The notes: a model not told the origin generated them from the sequence alone. A stretch of DNA of 64,000 nucleotides from Cohaesibacter celericrescens (GCF_002866925.1 NZ_PKUQ01000052.1:1-64000), one strand, 5' to 3'. Positions 35,110 to 44,194 are shown, counted from the stretch's first letter. Numbers and translations: made by a program.

Positions 35110-35991
35110 TTAAGCAGACGCTTTTTCTGACTCATAGATCTGGATCGCTTTTTCAGGTTTTTCACCGTCATGAACCACAGCACGCACAGCCTTGATCATG
35201 CCAACGGGGCAATCGGACTGGAAGATGTTGCGGCCCATATCAACGCCGTGGGCCCCCTGATCAATTGCTTTGTAAGCCATGGTCAGAGCATCCATTTCTG
35301 GTAGTTTTTTGCCGCCAGCAATCACGATTGGAACCGGACATCCGGCAACCACTTTTTCAAAGCCTTCTTCGATGAAGTAGGATTTAACAATATGCGCGCC
35401 AAGCTCTGCACAAATGCGGGTTGCAAGACTGAAATAGCGCTGGTCGCGAGCCATATCCTTGCCAACACCTGTTACAGCCATCGTTGGAATGCCATACCGG
35501 TTGCCTGTATCAATCAGCTTGATCATGTTGGCCAAAGACTGATGTTCATATTCAGCGCCAATATAGACGTTTGTGGTGATAGCCGAAGCATTGAGGCGGA
35601 TGGAATCCTCTATATTGACAGCAACCATCTCGTTGGACAGTTCGGTCAATACGCTCATGCCACCCGAACAACGCAGGACGATCGGCTTGCGGCTGTCAGC
35701 AGGCATGGTAGCGCGTAGGCCACCACGGGTGCACATCAGGACGTCTGTATAAGGGATCAGCGGACGAATAGTTAGGTCAAGGCGTTCCAAACCGGTTGCC
35801 GGCCCCTGAAAATATCCATGATCGAAAGCGAGCATGACGGCATTGCCACTTTTGGGTTGGAAAATTCTGGCAAGACGATCCTGCATCCCCCAATCCAACG
35901 CATTGGCGCCTCTTACCGGAAATGCTTTTGTTTCAACTGGTATATCAACACCAAAGTCCTTGCCTTCTTTAATATCATCAAGATCTGCCAT
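35110..35991 (-). CDS. lsrF: LsrF, phospho-AI-2 thiolase/aldolase-family enzyme
   Basis: Class I aldolase-fold enzyme that transfers an acetyl group from phosphorylated AI-2 to CoA in E. coli. 293 aa. Motifs: [84 protein letters not shown] (Schiff-base Lys in the IVKSYF strand) and [31 protein letters not shown] precedes the ATG. It is first in the minus-strand lsr operon, facing the LsrR-type operators and lsrR. Confidence 0.94.
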   Translation of the reverse strand: MADLDDIKEGKDFGVDIPVETKAFPVRGANALDWGMQDRLARIFQPKSGNAVMLAFDHGYFQGPATGLERLDLTIRPLIPYTDVLMCTRGGLRATMPADSRKPIVLRCSGGMSVLTELSNEMVAVNIEDSIRLNASAITTNVYIGAEYEHQSLANMIKLIDTGNRYGIPTMAVTGVGKDMARDQRYFSLATRICAELGAHIVKSYFIEEGFEKVVAGCPVPIVIAGGKKLPEMDALTMAYKAIDQGAHGVDMGRNIFQSDCPVGMIKAVRAVVHDGEKPEKAIQIYESEKASA

Positions 35992-36045
35992 GAGTGTCTC
36001 CCGTTTCTTACCTGCGCTGGCGAACCCGTTTCATTCAATTAGGGC

Positions 36046-36057
36046 GTTCATATGAAC
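36046..36057. promoter_or_regulatory. Putative LsrR operator, lsrF side
   Basis: GTTCATATGAAC is a perfect 12-bp palindrome 55 bp upstream of lsrF. Near-copies occur at 36141-36152 and 36294-36305 within the same intergenic region. Confidence 0.6.
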
Positions 36058-36140
36058 ACAGCTGCATCAAAATCTCACTCGAAGTATGCCTGCAAATCAA
36101 CATATGTCAACCGAAATTACGTATCAATTGTTTTTGCATT

Positions 36141-36152
36141 GTACATATGATC
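36141..36152. promoter_or_regulatory. Putative LsrR operator, central
   Basis: GTACATATGATC shares CATATGA and the outer G and C with the palindrome at 36046. A weaker version, CAACATATGTCA, lies at 36098-36109. Confidence 0.45.
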
Positions 36153-36269
36153 AATTTTTAACAATCTAAAAGACCTCTAAAAGATATATTATCTATATGA
36201 TTCTAAAAGAAAATACCTCATACAATGGGTAATTTTGGCGACTTAGTGGGTAATTTGTTCGTTCAAAAG

Positions 36270-36283
36270 CTATTGATCAATAG
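36270..36283. promoter_or_regulatory. Perfect palindrome near the lsrR promoter
   Basis: CTATTGATCAATAG is a perfect 14-bp palindrome, distinct in sequence from the CATATGA sites, 50-70 bp upstream of lsrR. It could bind a CRP-like or other global regulator; no specific match is claimed. Confidence 0.4.
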
Positions 36284-36293
36284 GTTCTTTTGT

Positions 36294-36305
36294 GATCATA
36301 TGAAC
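36294..36305. promoter_or_regulatory. Putative LsrR operator, lsrR side
   Basis: GATCATATGAAC differs from the 36046 palindrome at one position and lies 36 bp before the lsrR ATG, so LsrR could control its own gene as well as lsrF. Confidence 0.55.
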
Positions 36306-36341
36306 AAGGAAATTCTCAAATGCGGATAGATCGTGATCATT

Positions 36342-37280
36342 ATGAGCGACGACTTTACAGTTGAACACCAGGACGCAGAACTCCTTAGTCGAGTTGCATG
36401 GTATTATTATCATGATGGTATGACTCAAAGTGAAATTGGCGCGGCATTAAATCTGTCCCGGATCAAGATCTCCAGAATGCTGGAAAAGGGCCGCAAAATG
36501 GGATTGATTCATATTCATATCAATTCTAACTACGGTGGTTGTTTTGCTCTGGAGTCGCGATTACAAGAATTGTTCGGCTTGCGAGAGGTGCGGGTTATAC
36601 CCGGTGATGAAAGTGAAAACTCTACAGTCCGAATTGCAGAAGCGGCCAGTCAATATCTTATGGGCAAACTAAAAACGGCTGATTTGCTTGCCGTTGGTTG
36701 GGGGGCCACCGTTATGGGCGCGCTGCAAAGGCTCGCACAGACACTGTCCCACCGGGATATTTCACTGGTCAGTCTCACAGGCGGCGTGGCAGCCTATATA
36801 GAAGGTGTTGCTTCCGGTCGCAGCGCCCAGAATGTCCACCTCATTCCAGCTCCCTTGCTTGTCTCTAATCCCGACCTAGCCCACAGCTTAAGAACTGAGC
36901 GGCATGTAGTCGATGTGATGAATATGGCCAAAACGGCCAATTATGCTCTTGTCGGCATCGGTGCAGTGGCCAATCAGGCCACGCTGGTTACATCGGGATA
37001 TGCGACGGGGTCGCAATTTGAAGCTTTCCGGCGCCAAGGCGCGGTGGGCGACATTATTGCTGTTTTCTTTGACAAGGATGGCAACGTGCTCGACCTGCCA
37101 TTCCACGACACATTAGTTGGGCTCGATCTTGAGGCCCTTCGGAATATTCCCAATGTCGTTGCTGCCGCATGTGGGCAGAATAAGGTCGAGGCAATCCGTG
37201 CGGGGGCCAAGGGAAAGCATTTCAACGTGCTTATCACCGATGAACCGACGGCTCTGGCTATGATCGAGGGAGAAGCATGA
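36342..37280 (+). CDS. lsrR: LsrR, SorC/DeoR-type repressor of the lsr genes
   Basis: Repressor released by phospho-AI-2, 312 aa. The N-terminal HTH is VAWYYYHDGMTQSEIGAALNLSRIKISRMLEKGRKMGLIHIHI. The sugar-phosphate-binding domain follows with VGWGATVMGALQRLAQ, LTGGVAAYIEG, ALVGIGAV and GDIIAVFFDKDGN. ATG at 36342 (MSDDFTVEH) chosen; a GTG 9 nt upstream is possible. It is transcribed divergently from lsrF and coupled to lsrK by an ATGA overlap. Sites of the form GWWCATATGAWC in the divergent region are its likely operators. Confidence 0.92.
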   Translation: MSDDFTVEHQDAELLSRVAWYYYHDGMTQSEIGAALNLSRIKISRMLEKGRKMGLIHIHINSNYGGCFALESRLQELFGLREVRVIPGDESENSTVRIAEAASQYLMGKLKTADLLAVGWGATVMGALQRLAQTLSHRDISLVSLTGGVAAYIEGVASGRSAQNVHLIPAPLLVSNPDLAHSLRTERHVVDVMNMAKTANYALVGIGAVANQATLVTSGYATGSQFEAFRRQGAVGDIIAVFFDKDGNVLDLPFHDTLVGLDLEALRNIPNVVAAACGQNKVEAIRAGAKGKHFNVLITDEPTALAMIEGEA

Positions 37281-38851
37281 TGAGTGATGCATCAGGGTAT
37301 GTATTGGCAATCGACGCAGGCACAGGCAGTGGCCGCGCCGTGATTTTTGATAGTACGGGGCACCAGATTTCTGTTGATCAGGAAGAGTGGACCCATCTTA
37401 GTGACCCTCGATTTCCTGGATCGATGGAATTTGACTGCAAGGCAAACTGGGCGCTTTTGAAAAAATGCATCGCAACCGCACTTAAAAAAGCAAATCTTTC
37501 CGGCGATGATATTCGAGCCGTCAGTGCGACCAGCATGCGCGAGGGGATTGTGATCTATGATGAGGATGGCAATGAACTCTGGGCCTGCGCCAATGTCGAC
37601 TCGCGTGCGTCCGAGGAAGTACGCGCATTACAGGCCAATAACCCCGAGCTGGAGCGCGACGCTTATCGTGTGAGTGGTCAAAGCTTTGCGCTGGGGGCCA
37701 TTCCGCGGATCAAGTGGCTAGAGCGCCATTTGCCTGAGGTCTATGAAAAAATGGGCAAACTGTCCATGCTGTCCGACTGGATTTTGATGCGCCTTTCCGG
37801 TGAAATTGCGTCCGATCCGTCCAACGCGGGCACAACTGGCATCTTCTCCCTCGAGCATCGCACTTGGGATTTGGATATAGCCCGCCGAGCCGGCATCAAA
37901 GACACGATCTTCCCGCCGGTTGTCGAAACCGGAACCCCCATTGGCAAGGTGACGGCAAAGGCAGCTGCAGACACTGGATTGAAAGAAGGCACACTTGTCG
38001 TCATGGGCGGCGGTGATGTTCAACTGGGTGCACTGGGTCTTGGTGTGTCACGTCCCGGGCAAGCAGCTGTGTTGGGCGGCACCTTCTGGCAGGAAGTGGT
38101 CAATATGCCAAATCCTGTAACGGATCCCAATATGCGCATTCGCATCAACCCACACGTGGTTCCCGGCGTCAGCCAAGCCGAAGGCATCGCCTTCATGGTT
38201 GGCATGACCACACGCTGGTTCAGAGATGCCTTTTGTCAGGAAGAAACACGCATCGCCAAAGAGCGTGGCATTGACGTCTATGCATTGCTGGAAGAAATGT
38301 CTGCCAAGGTCCCCGTTGGAGCCAATGGCATTATTCCCATTTTCAGCGATGTTATGAATATGGGGGCATGGTATCATGCTGCGCCTTCCTTATTAAACCT
38401 GTCACTGGATGCCAGCCAGTGCGGCAAGCCCCAAATATTTCGGGCAATTCAGGAAAATGCCGCCATTGTGGCTTCAGAAAACCTGACTATGGCCGCAAGC
38501 CTTGCAGGTGTGACGCTGGATGAACTGGTCTTTGCCGGGGGCGCCTCAAAAGGCACTCTGTGGTGCCAGATTCTCGCGGATGCCACAGGGCTTCCCGTCA
38601 AGGTGCCTGTCGTGACTGAGGCGACGGCATTTGCTGCAGGTCTTGCAGCTTGGGTTGGTCTTGGCGTCTATGACAGCTTGCCAGAGGCGGCGGATGCAGC
38701 CGTACGTTGGGAAAAGCGGATAGAGCCAGACGCAACCAAACACGGTCTTTATCGCGACATTGCCCAGCGTTGGCGCGAAGCTTATGCCCCCCAACGAGAT
38801 CTGGTGGATCGAGGGATCACCCAGTCCATGTGGAAAGCTCCCGGATTATAA
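37277..38851 (+). CDS. lsrK: LsrK, autoinducer-2 kinase
   Basis: FGGY-family kinase that phosphorylates AI-2 and traps it in the cell, 524 aa. Motifs: YVLAIDAGTGSGRAVIFDSTGHQISVDQEEWTH at the N-terminus, SATSMREGIVIYDEDGNELWACANVDSRA, and the FGGY second-domain blocks VMGGGDVQLGALGLG and LVFAGGASKGTLWCQILADATGLPVKVPVVTEATAFAAGLAAWVGLG. Its ATG overlaps the lsrR stop. With LsrR it completes the sense-and-trap circuit of the AI-2 island. Confidence 0.95.
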   Translation: MMSDASGYVLAIDAGTGSGRAVIFDSTGHQISVDQEEWTHLSDPRFPGSMEFDCKANWALLKKCIATALKKANLSGDDIRAVSATSMREGIVIYDEDGNELWACANVDSRASEEVRALQANNPELERDAYRVSGQSFALGAIPRIKWLERHLPEVYEKMGKLSMLSDWILMRLSGEIASDPSNAGTTGIFSLEHRTWDLDIARRAGIKDTIFPPVVETGTPIGKVTAKAAADTGLKEGTLVVMGGGDVQLGALGLGVSRPGQAAVLGGTFWQEVVNMPNPVTDPNMRIRINPHVVPGVSQAEGIAFMVGMTTRWFRDAFCQEETRIAKERGIDVYALLEEMSAKVPVGANGIIPIFSDVMNMGAWYHAAPSLLNLSLDASQCGKPQIFRAIQENAAIVASENLTMAASLAGVTLDELVFAGGASKGTLWCQILADATGLPVKVPVVTEATAFAAGLAAWVGLGVYDSLPEAADAAVRWEKRIEPDATKHGLYRDIAQRWREAYAPQRDLVDRGITQSMWKAPGL

Positions 38852-38909
38852 CAGCTCCTTTTGTCCCATCCCAATTTTCGCGCTTGTTTCTTTTTACTGC
38901 CTAAGTTCC

Positions 38910-38949
38910 GATGACGATATTGGTTCCTCTCAAGACAATCATCGTCATC
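38910..38949. other. Inverted repeat between lsrK and the cupin gene
   Basis: GATGACGAT (38910-38918) and ATCGTCATC (38941-38949) are exact inverted repeats with a 22-nt spacer. This could be a long-loop hairpin after lsrK or a two-half-site operator for the cupin gene. Confidence 0.4.
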
Positions 38950-39000
38950 AATCCTATCAGCACTCTTTCGTGTTTCCAGATATTCAATTGCCAACGGAAC

Positions 39001-39426
39001 ATGGAAGGTCTAGCCAGAGGCTATTCATCCCATTGGGGATGGGTAGACAAACAAATGTTTAAAACGTCAGAAAGTGACCATTCCTATCGGTTTGAAGACC
39101 ACGGCCCCAAATATTTACAACGGGGCCCCCGCTCGGATATCGGCGTTGTCACCTTACAGCCCGGTCAGCATTTTCCAGCTCACAAACACAGCTTGATTGA
39201 GGAAAATTTTCTCACCATTGCCGGTGAAGTGCATATGTATGTGGATGGAGATCTACATGTGTTGGGTGTCGGGGATTTTGCTCGCTGCGACCCTGGCGAA
39301 ACCCACTATGTGATCAATAAGGGAGATATCGCTTGGAAGGCTGTTTTTATCAAAGCACCTTATAATCCAACCGATGGTACTCCGGTAGACTGGACCCCTG
39401 AGGATGGAAAATCCATCTTTGAATAA
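39001..39426 (+). CDS. Cupin-domain protein downstream of lsrK
   Basis: 141 aa, single cupin fold. The first cupin motif is visible as PGQHFPAHKHSLIEENFLTIAGEVHMYVDG (His and Glu metal ligands) and the second as GDFARCDPGETHYVINKGDIAWKAVFIKAP. Such small cupins bind a metal and a small carboxylate or sugar; the ligand is not evident. It lies 150 nt after lsrK in the same direction and before pdxY. A part in AI-2 or sugar-phosphate metabolism is suggested only by position. The ribosome site is weak (ACGGAAC). Confidence 0.8.
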   Translation: MEGLARGYSSHWGWVDKQMFKTSESDHSYRFEDHGPKYLQRGPRSDIGVVTLQPGQHFPAHKHSLIEENFLTIAGEVHMYVDGDLHVLGVGDFARCDPGETHYVINKGDIAWKAVFIKAPYNPTDGTPVDWTPEDGKSIFE

Positions 39427-39534
39427 ACGTGACAATCAGGCGTCTTGACTATGCCTCATTACTCTTATTCATTCTTATAAGAATTTATGGACTGATTTTC
39501 CTAAAATAGAATTTTTTGAAAGTGCAGGTGTGTT

Positions 39535-40389
39535 TTGAAAGGCATTCTTTCTATTCAATCTCACGTCACCTATGGCCATGCCGGAAACAGCGCGGCCGTC
39601 TTCCCGATGCAGCGCATGGGGTTGGAAGTGTGGCCTATTCATACGGTACACTTCTCCAATCACACCCAATATCCCCAAGGTTGGACGGGAGATGTGGTGT
39701 CCGCAGACAGCATAAGCAAGGTTTTTGACGGACTGGCCAAGCTTGATATTCTTGGCGACATATCAGCGATCGTCACCGGCTATATGGGAGATGCGTCCCA
39801 TTGCAACGTCATTGCCGACATTGTGACAAGGGTAAAACAAGAGAATCCTGATTGCCTGTATGTATGTGACCCTGTTATGGGCGCTCCCGACAAAGGGTGC
39901 ATTGTGAGCGATGGTGTTGCAGAACGCCTTATCGGCACCCTGATGCCGATGGCCGACATTCTTGTACCCAATCAGTTCGAGCTGACTCAATTTACCGGCA
40001 TGGAGATCAACTCCCTAAAAGACGCAGCTGCAGCCTGTGCCAAAGCCCGATCTCAAGGGCCCAATATGGTGGTAGCCAAGCATTTGCACAGCGTTGAAGG
40101 GGTTGCCTTTTCCATGTTGATGGCAAATGAAGATGGGACTTATTTGGTGCAGCGTCCACACCTGACATTTGAACGTCAGCCGGTTGGCGTCGGCGATATG
40201 ATCTCTTCAACTTTTGTTGCCGGTCTGTTGACTGGTTGTGATCCTGTTCAGGCCTTTGAGCATTGTAACAATGCCGTTTATGGTGTTTTAAAAACGACCG
40301 AGGAAGCAGGGGAATGGGAGTTGCAAACCATTGCCGCTCAGCGGGAATTTGAAACACCGACAAGCGATTATAAAGCCTTGAAGCTTTAG
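39535..40389 (+). CDS. pdxY: Pyridoxal kinase, PdxY type
   Basis: Phosphorylates pyridoxal in PLP salvage, 284 aa. Motifs: [88 protein letters not shown], and the ATP/anion-hole [15 protein letters not shown]. The start codon is TTG at 39535, with AGGTG 5 nt upstream; the canonical [11 protein letters not shown]-terminus fixes it. It stands alone, about 110 nt after the cupin gene, with a hairpin after the stop. Confidence 0.93.
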   Translation: MKGILSIQSHVTYGHAGNSAAVFPMQRMGLEVWPIHTVHFSNHTQYPQGWTGDVVSADSISKVFDGLAKLDILGDISAIVTGYMGDASHCNVIADIVTRVKQENPDCLYVCDPVMGAPDKGCIVSDGVAERLIGTLMPMADILVPNQFELTQFTGMEINSLKDAAAACAKARSQGPNMVVAKHLHSVEGVAFSMLMANEDGTYLVQRPHLTFERQPVGVGDMISSTFVAGLLTGCDPVQAFEHCNNAVYGVLKTTEEAGEWELQTIAAQREFETPTSDYKALKL

Positions 40390-40463
40390 CATTCACGCCC
40401 GCAGCCGAGAGCCCCTCGATTGCCCTCGTCATCAAACGAGAGCCATTATCAACGGGTCAACGG

Positions 40464-40510
40464 GAGAGCTTCTGAAACAGGATTATGCTAAAAACTGTTT
40501 TGAAGCTCTC
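40464..40510 (+). terminator. Hairpin after pdxY
   Basis: GAGAGCTTC (40464-40472) pairs with GAAGCTCTC (40502-40510), and TGAAACAG with CTGTTTT just inside with a small bulge. TTTGAC follows. It lies 75 nt after pdxY and is probably its terminator. Confidence 0.55.
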
Positions 40511-40594
40511 TTTGACTATATCGAGAGTGCCCACCCCTTAAAGCGACTTAACGCCGCCACGCATTCAAAAGGCCTATCGAGAACCTTCAATGCG

Positions 40595-41134
40595 TTACTG
40601 CGTTGCGTTTGGCACAGTGTCAGTCTGGTCCAATATGGTTGTTTGACTGGTCGCTATATTCTCCAACTCAACGAAGATCCCGCCGTCCTGTAGACGAGCG
40701 ATGCTAATGACAACATTGTCTGAAAGGGCGACAATCGAGTAAGGGAAAGACCCATTTGCCTGCAGAAGGTCGTAATAAAAGGGATACAATAAATCGTTGG
40801 CTTGTCCCTGCGGATCATACCGAAATTTCGCACCAAAAACCGCGTAGATGTCCTTTTCACATAGCCGCAGCCAGATTAAGCTCGCCGCGTTCGATGCTTC
40901 GAAAATGTCTCGCGTTGGGTGAGACCAGTTTACCATATCAACATCGCGGCAATCGTTGCCGAAACGCGCCATCAGGCTGGTTGTCGCGTCGGACCAAGGT
41001 TCGTTCCGCTCCTGAAGGGGAGCCTGCGCCAGCGAGCTGGCAGAAAAACCAATGACCATGAAAAGGACAACCAAATTGCAGACCAGATTTGCTTTAGTCA
41101 TATGAATATTCCGGATTGGCTTTTGAATTCTCAT
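40595..41134 (-). CDS. Secreted protein of unknown function
   Basis: 179 aa, family not recognised. The hydrophobic stretch LVCNLVVLFMVIGFSASSLAQA is a signal peptide with an AQA cleavage site. The mature part has two Cys (CRDVD and LCEKD) that could form a disulfide, and a compact alpha/beta look: DIYAVFGAKFRYDP, PYSIVALSDNVVISIARLQDGGIFVELENI. The ATG at 41134 shares bases with the upstream gene's stop (ATGA), so I use it; an internal ATG at 41101 (MTKANLV) gives a more usual signal peptide. Confidence 0.7.
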   Translation of the reverse strand: MRIQKPIRNIHMTKANLVCNLVVLFMVIGFSASSLAQAPLQERNEPWSDATTSLMARFGNDCRDVDMVNWSHPTRDIFEASNAASLIWLRLCEKDIYAVFGAKFRYDPQGQANDLLYPFYYDLLQANGSFPYSIVALSDNVVISIARLQDGGIFVELENIATSQTTILDQTDTVPNATQ

Positions 41135-41859
41135 ATTTGAGCCCCATCCATTTTAATCAGCCGCTTTTTGAAGAAGGCCGCCAGCTTCACACCTTTGCTG
41201 TCCAACACCTGCAGGATTTTGATGATTTCTTCGTCATACCCCGCACCGGCAATGCTGACATGCCGTCCATCTTTCAGGAGAATCTCCATGCCCGTCCGGT
41301 CACGGGCCAACAACAAAGCCCCCGCTCCTGCATATTGGCCGCTAGCCATCATGAATGGTGCGAGCAGATAGAGCCAAGAAGGCACCCCCCGACGATAACG
41401 TTTAACTTTATTCATCGCTTTATAGGGGATAGCGTGACAGGAAAAGGCTGAAGATATGACCAATTCATCTGGTCGGATCACGATCCAATAACTGGAGTAT
41501 AGCGCTCCAATGATCCAGAATGCAGAACAGGCAACCGCCATCGGCCAGAGCACAACCGACATAGGATGGATAGTACCCCAGTTCGGCTCGGCAATCGCTG
41601 CCCAGATTGGAGCAACAACAAAGAATGAAGACAACACAAACCCAATCCAGTCCGGCCCGGTTTGTGATGCTCCTTTATCATATCGAAGCGCAATTTGAGG
41701 GGCAGGGACGACAGGCAGATAGCGATAGAGACAAATCGCGACACCAATCCAGAGGATGGCATAGAGATAATGATCATAGCCGATTTGAATCAACCCCAAA
41801 ATCAATAGGCCCAAAACGGATACACGCCGAAAAAACTCTGTTCGTCCCGCACGCGTCAT
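41131..41859 (-). CDS. Membrane protein with PH-like domain, unknown function
   Basis: 242 aa. Four or five membrane helices are visible (VLGLLILGLIQIGYDHYLYAILWIGVAICLY, WIGFVLSSFFVVAPIWAAIAE, VVLWPMAVACSAFWIIGALYSSY). A C-terminal soluble part resembles bacterial PH-like domains: WIVIRPDELVISSAFSCHAIPYKAMNKVKRYRRGV, then LLARDRTGMEILLKDGRHVSI. AAAGGA precedes the ATG by 8 nt. It is coupled to the secreted protein gene downstream by ATGA, so the two products probably work together at the envelope. No function is known to me. Confidence 0.7.
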   Translation of the reverse strand: MTRAGRTEFFRRVSVLGLLILGLIQIGYDHYLYAILWIGVAICLYRYLPVVPAPQIALRYDKGASQTGPDWIGFVLSSFFVVAPIWAAIAEPNWGTIHPMSVVLWPMAVACSAFWIIGALYSSYWIVIRPDELVISSAFSCHAIPYKAMNKVKRYRRGVPSWLYLLAPFMMASGQYAGAGALLLARDRTGMEILLKDGRHVSIAGAGYDEEIIKILQVLDSKGVKLAAFFKKRLIKMDGAQI

Positions 41860-42100
41860 CAATCGATATCCTTTTGACGGCCTGCCAAATCCAAAAAATC
41901 AATTCACCTAACGGTGTTTGGCTGACTGCCTTATCATAGGCAGCATCTGGATGTTATGAGTGCCATTCTACCGCATAGGCCGATCAACAAGTATGATACA
42001 GCCGTCCCATGTGACAATTTGCAATGTCTCAAAAAATGTCAACACCGACAAATCATAGATCCTTCAGAAACAAGCGCGTCCTTAAGGTTTAGAGAATTAG

Positions 42101-42114
42101 ATCACAATATGATC
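42101..42114. promoter_or_regulatory. Putative IclR operator, site 1
   Basis: ATCACAATATGATC, one of four copies of a 14-bp motif (consensus AYCAYAWTATGAWC) in the two control regions bounding the 42.3-50.1 kb cluster. Confidence 0.5.
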
Positions 42115-42190
42115 TTTTATCAATTTTTTTGGATAGAGAGATCCATTTTTTGCGATATATTGTTAAATAGAGAATAAAAATCAGCAAAAA

Positions 42191-42204
42191 GTTCATATTA
42201 TGAT
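42191..42204. promoter_or_regulatory. Putative IclR operator, site 2
   Basis: On the minus strand this reads ATCATAATATGAAC. Its core TCATATTATGA is a perfect 11-bp palindrome that recurs exactly at 50161-50171 in front of the iclR gene. Confidence 0.6.
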
Positions 42205-42262
42205 GTTGACAATCATTTATATTCATAATGTAATCAAATAATAAGTCGATTGAATTAAAATG

Positions 42263-42276
42263 ACCACAATATGAAC
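42263..42276. promoter_or_regulatory. Putative IclR operator, site 3
   Basis: ACCACAATATGAAC ends 21 bp before the ATG of the lyase gene, so a bound protein would block or contact the promoter or transcript start. Confidence 0.55.
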
Positions 42277-42297
42277 TTTCATGCAAGGACCAAGATA

Positions 42298-43182
42298 ATG
42301 CAAAATTCCGCTGGGGCAAAATTCCGGAAATCTCTGGAAGAAGAAAACCCGCTTCAGGTGATAGGCGCTGTAAACGCCTACACAGCAATGATGGCTGAAC
42401 GGGTCGGGTATAAGGCGCTCTATCTCGCAGGAGCAGGCGTCGCTAACGCGTCCTACGGATTGCCTGATCTTGGAATCACCAATTTGACCGACGTACTCAC
42501 AGACCTGCGACGCGTGACGGATGCAACTGATCTGCCGGTGCTCGTCGATGTCGATACAGGCTTTGGTGGGGCCTTTACTATTTCCCGCCTCGTACGCGGA
42601 TTGATCAAAGATGGCGCTGGCGCGATGCATATGGAAGATCAGGTTCAGCTCAAACGCTGTGGCCATCGCCCGGGCAAAGAAATCGTATCCAAAGAAGAAA
42701 TGGTCGATCGTATCAAGGCCGCAGCTGACGCAAAAACGGACCCGAATTTCTTTATCGTTGCGCGCACAGATGCGTTGGCAATTGAGGGGTTGGATGGGGC
42801 TATTGATCGCGCCTGTGCTTATGTCGAAGCTGGCGCGGACATGATTTTTGCCGAGGCATGCACGGAACTGAGCCAATACAAAGCCTTTGTCGATGCAATT
42901 GACACTCCATATCCGGTTCTGGCAAACATTACCGAATTTTCCAAGACGCCAAACTTCACCCTTGATGAATTGCGTAGTGTTGGTGTCTCCGCCGCTCTCT
43001 ATCCGCTCTCCGCAACCCGTGCAATGAATGCTGCTGCGCTTAAAGTGTTCCGCCATATCCGTGAACACGGCGGGGCAAAAGGTGTGCTCGATATCATGCA
43101 GGATCGTGAGGAACTTTATGATTTTCTGAATTATCACGAATATGAGGCAAAGATCGACGATTTGTTCCGCGCCAATAAATAA
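42298..43182 (+). CDS. 2-methylisocitrate lyase / PEP mutase family enzyme
   Basis: TIM-barrel lyase of the isocitrate lyase superfamily, 294 aa, PrpB-like length. Motifs: [48 protein letters not shown] (Mg ligands), [21 protein letters not shown] (the KKCGH active-site cysteine motif with K to R change), FFIVARTDA and [19 protein letters not shown] at 42298 has AAGGA upstream. No prpC or prpD is nearby, so this may not act in propionate breakdown; as first gene of the hpa/TTT operon it may cleave another C-C bond acid, such as a dimethylmalate- or oxaloacetate-type substrate. Confidence 0.87.
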   Translation: MQNSAGAKFRKSLEEENPLQVIGAVNAYTAMMAERVGYKALYLAGAGVANASYGLPDLGITNLTDVLTDLRRVTDATDLPVLVDVDTGFGGAFTISRLVRGLIKDGAGAMHMEDQVQLKRCGHRPGKEIVSKEEMVDRIKAAADAKTDPNFFIVARTDALAIEGLDGAIDRACAYVEAGADMIFAEACTELSQYKAFVDAIDTPYPVLANITEFSKTPNFTLDELRSVGVSAALYPLSATRAMNAAALKVFRHIREHGGAKGVLDIMQDREELYDFLNYHEYEAKIDDLFRANK

Positions 43183-43207
43183 TAAATAACCTTAGGGAGG
43201 AGAACTA

Positions 43208-44179
43208 ATGCTTACCAAACGGACTCTTATCAAAGCCATTGCCGGCGCAGTGACACTGGCAATGGCGATGCCTGCGATGGCACAGGGTGAATTTCCTGAC
43301 AAGCCTATTCGCTTGATCGTTCCATATTCCCCTGGAGGCGGAACAGATGTGACCGCACGCATCGTCGCGGACGCAATGGTGAAGCATCTACCACAACCGA
43401 TAGTCATCGAAAACCGCTCAGGTGCTTCAGGTACGGTTGGAACTCTTCTAGCCAAACAAGAAGCCGCCGATGGCTATACTTTGCTGTTTGGCATCCAAGC
43501 GTCTCTGGCATTGAACCCGTCGCTGTTCAAAGCAGCCAAGTATGATGCAAAAACCGACTTTGTGGGCATCTCATTGCTGACGGAATCACCTTACGTGATC
43601 ACAGTGCCAGGTGATTCCAGCATTATGGATTATGAAGACTTCAAGGCTGCGGCGAACGAACGGTTAACAATTGCAAATGGCGGTAGTGCCGCGCTTTTGG
43701 CGTCACGGCTTTTGGCACGCCAGGCCGACCTTAGCTTTACCAATATCCCGTACTCCGGGTCAGGAGCCGCAATTTCGGACATCTTGGCGGGCCGTGTAAA
43801 TGCGATGATCTCAAGCCCGGTATCGGTACTGCCGCATATCGCAAGCGGGGCGCTGCGTCCTATTCTTGTGACAAGTGGCGAACGTTACCCAGCTTTACCA
43901 GACACGCCTACGGCACAGGAACTTGGATTTGACGGCTTTGATGTCAGTGGATGGTATAGCATCGTTGCACCTGCAGGCCTTCCAAAAGATCGTCAGAAGC
44001 TCCTCTCTGAGGCGTTCAATGCGGCGCTTTCGGACGAGGATACCCGGACCAGATTGGTTCAGGCGGGCGTAACTCCATCAGCACGCGCATTGGACGGAGC
44101 AGGAACATCCGCCTTTATTGAAACTGAGATTGACCGCTGGAGCACCGAGATTTCCGAAGCGGGCATCGAGGCTAAATAA
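43208..44179 (+). CDS. tctC: TTT-family solute-binding receptor, TctC/Bug type
   Basis: Second TTT receptor of the window, 323 aa. Signal peptide TLIKAIAGAVTLAMAMPAMAQ, then the family start EFPDKPIRLIVPYSPGGGTDVTARIVADAMVKHLPQPIVIENRSGASGTVGTLLAKQEAADGYTLLFG. Later YDAKTDFVGISLLTESPYVI and IPYSGSGAAISDILAGRVNAMISSP are typical Bug segments. AGGAGGAGAA precedes the ATG. An intrinsic terminator follows. Its ligand is probably an aromatic or ring-cleavage acid, judged from the hpa genes in the same operon. Confidence 0.93.
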   Translation: MLTKRTLIKAIAGAVTLAMAMPAMAQGEFPDKPIRLIVPYSPGGGTDVTARIVADAMVKHLPQPIVIENRSGASGTVGTLLAKQEAADGYTLLFGIQASLALNPSLFKAAKYDAKTDFVGISLLTESPYVITVPGDSSIMDYEDFKAAANERLTIANGGSAALLASRLLARQADLSFTNIPYSGSGAAISDILAGRVNAMISSPVSVLPHIASGALRPILVTSGERYPALPDTPTAQELGFDGFDVSGWYSIVAPAGLPKDRQKLLSEAFNAALSDEDTRTRLVQAGVTPSARALDGAGTSAFIETEIDRWSTEISEAGIEAK

Positions 44180-44194
44180 CGTTTACGTATGTGT

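Larger units (their letters stand above)
41860..42297. other. AT-rich control region before the lyase/TTT/hpa operon
   Basis: About 440 bp with no gene. The right half is markedly A+T-rich and holds three copies of the IclR-type motif at 42101, 42191 and 42263, spaced about 72-90 bp apart, which would allow DNA looping. Confidence 0.6.

Noticed and set aside
36270..36283. CTATTGATCAATAG considered as an FNR box
   Set aside because: It contains TTGATCAA without the required 6-bp spacer between TTGA and TCAA, so it is not counted in the FNR-type set.
42223..43137. Long (304-codon) minus-strand frame opposite the lyase gene
   Set aside because: It mirrors the real plus-strand gene; composition is Cys/His/Phe-rich and shows no family, whereas the plus frame is a clear lyase.
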